The position numbers were made by a program, and so were the translations under genes. A DNA stretch of 64,000 nucleotides from positions 744,001-808,000 of the forward strand of contig NZ_BKZW01000001.1 in the NCBI RefSeq assembly GCF_008974265.1, written 5' to 3'. The stretch's first letter is position 1. The number at the start of each line of letters is the position of its first letter. Under the pieces are notes generated by a model. It ran no database searches. It worked only from the letters and a program-made list of their open reading frames with translations, and had not been told where the DNA came from. This DNA is from Dictyobacter vulcani. Lineage in GTDB: Bacteria; Chloroflexota; Ktedonobacteria; Ktedonobacterales; Ktedonobacteraceae. This document shows, piece after piece, positions 63,143-64,000 of this stretch.

Positions 63143-63172
63143 GAGTGTCTCTTTTACTGGGTACTTTCAGTT

Positions 63173-63742
63173 GATGTGTTTGCACTTCTGGTTGGAGCGA
63201 GCTGATCTCGATCTTCTCGCATATGGATACAGATGAGTCCCGATACATGGTACGTCGAGCAAAGGCATTTCAACTTCCATTGTTTCAACGCCGAATTCTT
63301 GGTCGATCACCAGTGGACAGGCTCATCGACCCTGGACCGGAGCAAATAATCCGGATATACATATGCTCTAATCAAAATGATCGAGTAACGCCCTGAAAAG
63401 TCAGCACACAGGGCATGACACTGCTCACGATAAAGCGCATACACAGGTCTTCGCAAATGGGCAGACCACGAATCATGCAGAGGCCTCAATTTGAATGCAT
63501 AGCGTCATGGGTCTTTGAGAAGACACATCAGATCTCGTTAATATGGACGAGAGTGTGAAGCAGACTATGCACATATGAGTAGCGGACTCGTCGGTTGGCA
63601 GGTTGAAGTTGTGGTGTAATGACTTTGCTTCTCGCCGTGGGCGTCGCTATGAACAATTCTATGACTGGGAACGTCAAAAAACCGATTGACCTGACCAAAA
63701 TCGAACGGCTAGAACACAGCTCGCCGACTGGCTACGAATCCA
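63173..63742. other. IS debris, no supported gene
   Basis: About 570 bases with several short frames, for example RRYEQFYDWERQKTD near 63650 and FQLPLFQRRILGRSPVDRL near 63275. They look like fragments of transposon proteins but match no family I can name with confidence. Confidence 0.4.
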
Positions 63743-64000
63743 TCAGGTCATCCAATGACCCAGCCACGACACGAGGCTATTCAATGCAACCGCAATGGTT
63801 GCACCCACACACATCAGTCGATTAATGGCACGGATCTTGGCTAGAATGTGAGTGGAGTCGGTGCGTTGATGTTGCCGTTGCTTGAGCCAACCCCGTTCCT
63901 TGAAGAGAGCGAACATCGCATCGAGGAGGAGGTGTTCTGCTTCTCCTTGCACCAGGCGGGCGCGAAAGTCAGACAGGATGGTAAAATCAAAGCCAGGATC
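63743..64000 (-). pseudogene. IS1182-family transposase fragment, continues past the window
   Basis: The minus-strand frame is open to the window edge: FDFTILSDFRARLVQGEAEHLLLDAMFALFKERG, then RQRTDSTHILAKIRAINRLMCVGATIAVALNSL, the conserved N-terminal part of IS1182 transposases (S.FR.RL......LLD..L.......GL.....Q.TDSTHV.A..R..NRL). The frame stops at a TGA after LGHWMT, where the family continues, so it is a 5' piece. The other side lies outside the window. Confidence 0.78.

Larger units (their letters stand above)
61930..63169. mobile_element. IS3-family element inserted in the ISL3 remnant
   Basis: Ends TG...CA with related inverted repeats: GTACCTGGTAAAATAGACA (61936-61954) against GTACCCAGTAAAAGAGACA read from the right end (63146-63164), 16 of 19 matching. 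The three bases GTT flank both ends (61927-61929, 63170-63172), a plausible target duplication. Contains orfA and a 3'-frameshifted orfB. Confidence 0.75.

Noticed and set aside
1..64000. CRISPR array
   Set aside because: No regularly spaced direct repeats with unique spacers were seen, and no cas genes are present.

Overview
The window looks like a chromosome segment of a Ktedonobacteria-type Chloroflexota bacterium. This is an inference from the mix of a Wadjet type III operon, a hut operon, NarL-type two-component genes and a heavy load of IS1634, IS3, ISL3, IS256, IS1182 and ISNCY-like debris. No rRNA or marker gene is present to prove it. Intermediate base composition and frequent TTG/GTG starts fit the guess.

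Layout. 1-3.7 kb: end of a D-Ala-D-Ala carboxypeptidase, an erythromycin-esterase-family protein, a ZIP metal transporter and a small membrane protein. 3.7-12.3 kb (minus): a complete Wadjet type III plasmid-defence operon jetABCD. 12.8-19.7 kb: histidine utilisation genes hutF-hutU-hutH-hutI (minus), divergent from an IclR regulator, with repeated TTTCA..TGAAA palindromes that look like its operators; hutH carries a one-base frameshift. 19.7-25.9 kb: rhodanese stub, YtkA-like protein, sensor kinase/response regulator pair, broken luciferase-like monooxygenase, PhnD-like binding protein, broken YeiH-type transporter. 25.9-32.5 kb: a nucleotidyltransferase, IS256 scrap, a PRiA4-ORF3-like/hypothetical pair, an orphan HicB, a tyrosine recombinase, a frameshifted transposase and the 3' half of a tRNA-Gly gene.

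33.2-38.9 kb (minus) holds a tight three-gene cassette: a nuclease/NACHT-like NTPase fusion, a ~1020-residue HEAT-repeat protein and a second PD-(D/E)XK-like nuclease. It has the parts of a STAND-type immune system, but with the sensor on a separate polypeptide. 39.3-47.9 kb is mobile: an intact IS1634-type element with 6-bp target duplication, a frameshifted GIY-YIG nuclease, two more nucleotidyltransferases, a second HicB, an unknown gene pair, and a phage-type integrase with an excisionase-like gene. 48.2-52.8 kb: a frameshifted TPR protein, a primase-tail-like small protein and a three-gene TIGR04255 cassette.

53.2-61.1 kb (minus) is the most interesting region: five overlapping or abutting genes encoding HsdM, HsdS, a second HsdM-like protein with a ruined catalytic motif (APSF in place of NPPF), a PtuA-like ATPase and a PtuB-like HNH nuclease, with no HsdR. 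I read it as a composite of type I modification and Septu-like effectors. 61.5-64 kb is an IS junkyard: IS3 nested in an ISL3 fragment, then an IS1182 fragment running off the end.

Overall this is a defence- and transposon-rich accessory region beside ordinary metabolic genes. Four genes (hutH, yeiH-like, GIY-YIG, TPR) are each broken by a single missing base in a C or G run, so real decay and assembly error must be told apart before calling them dead.
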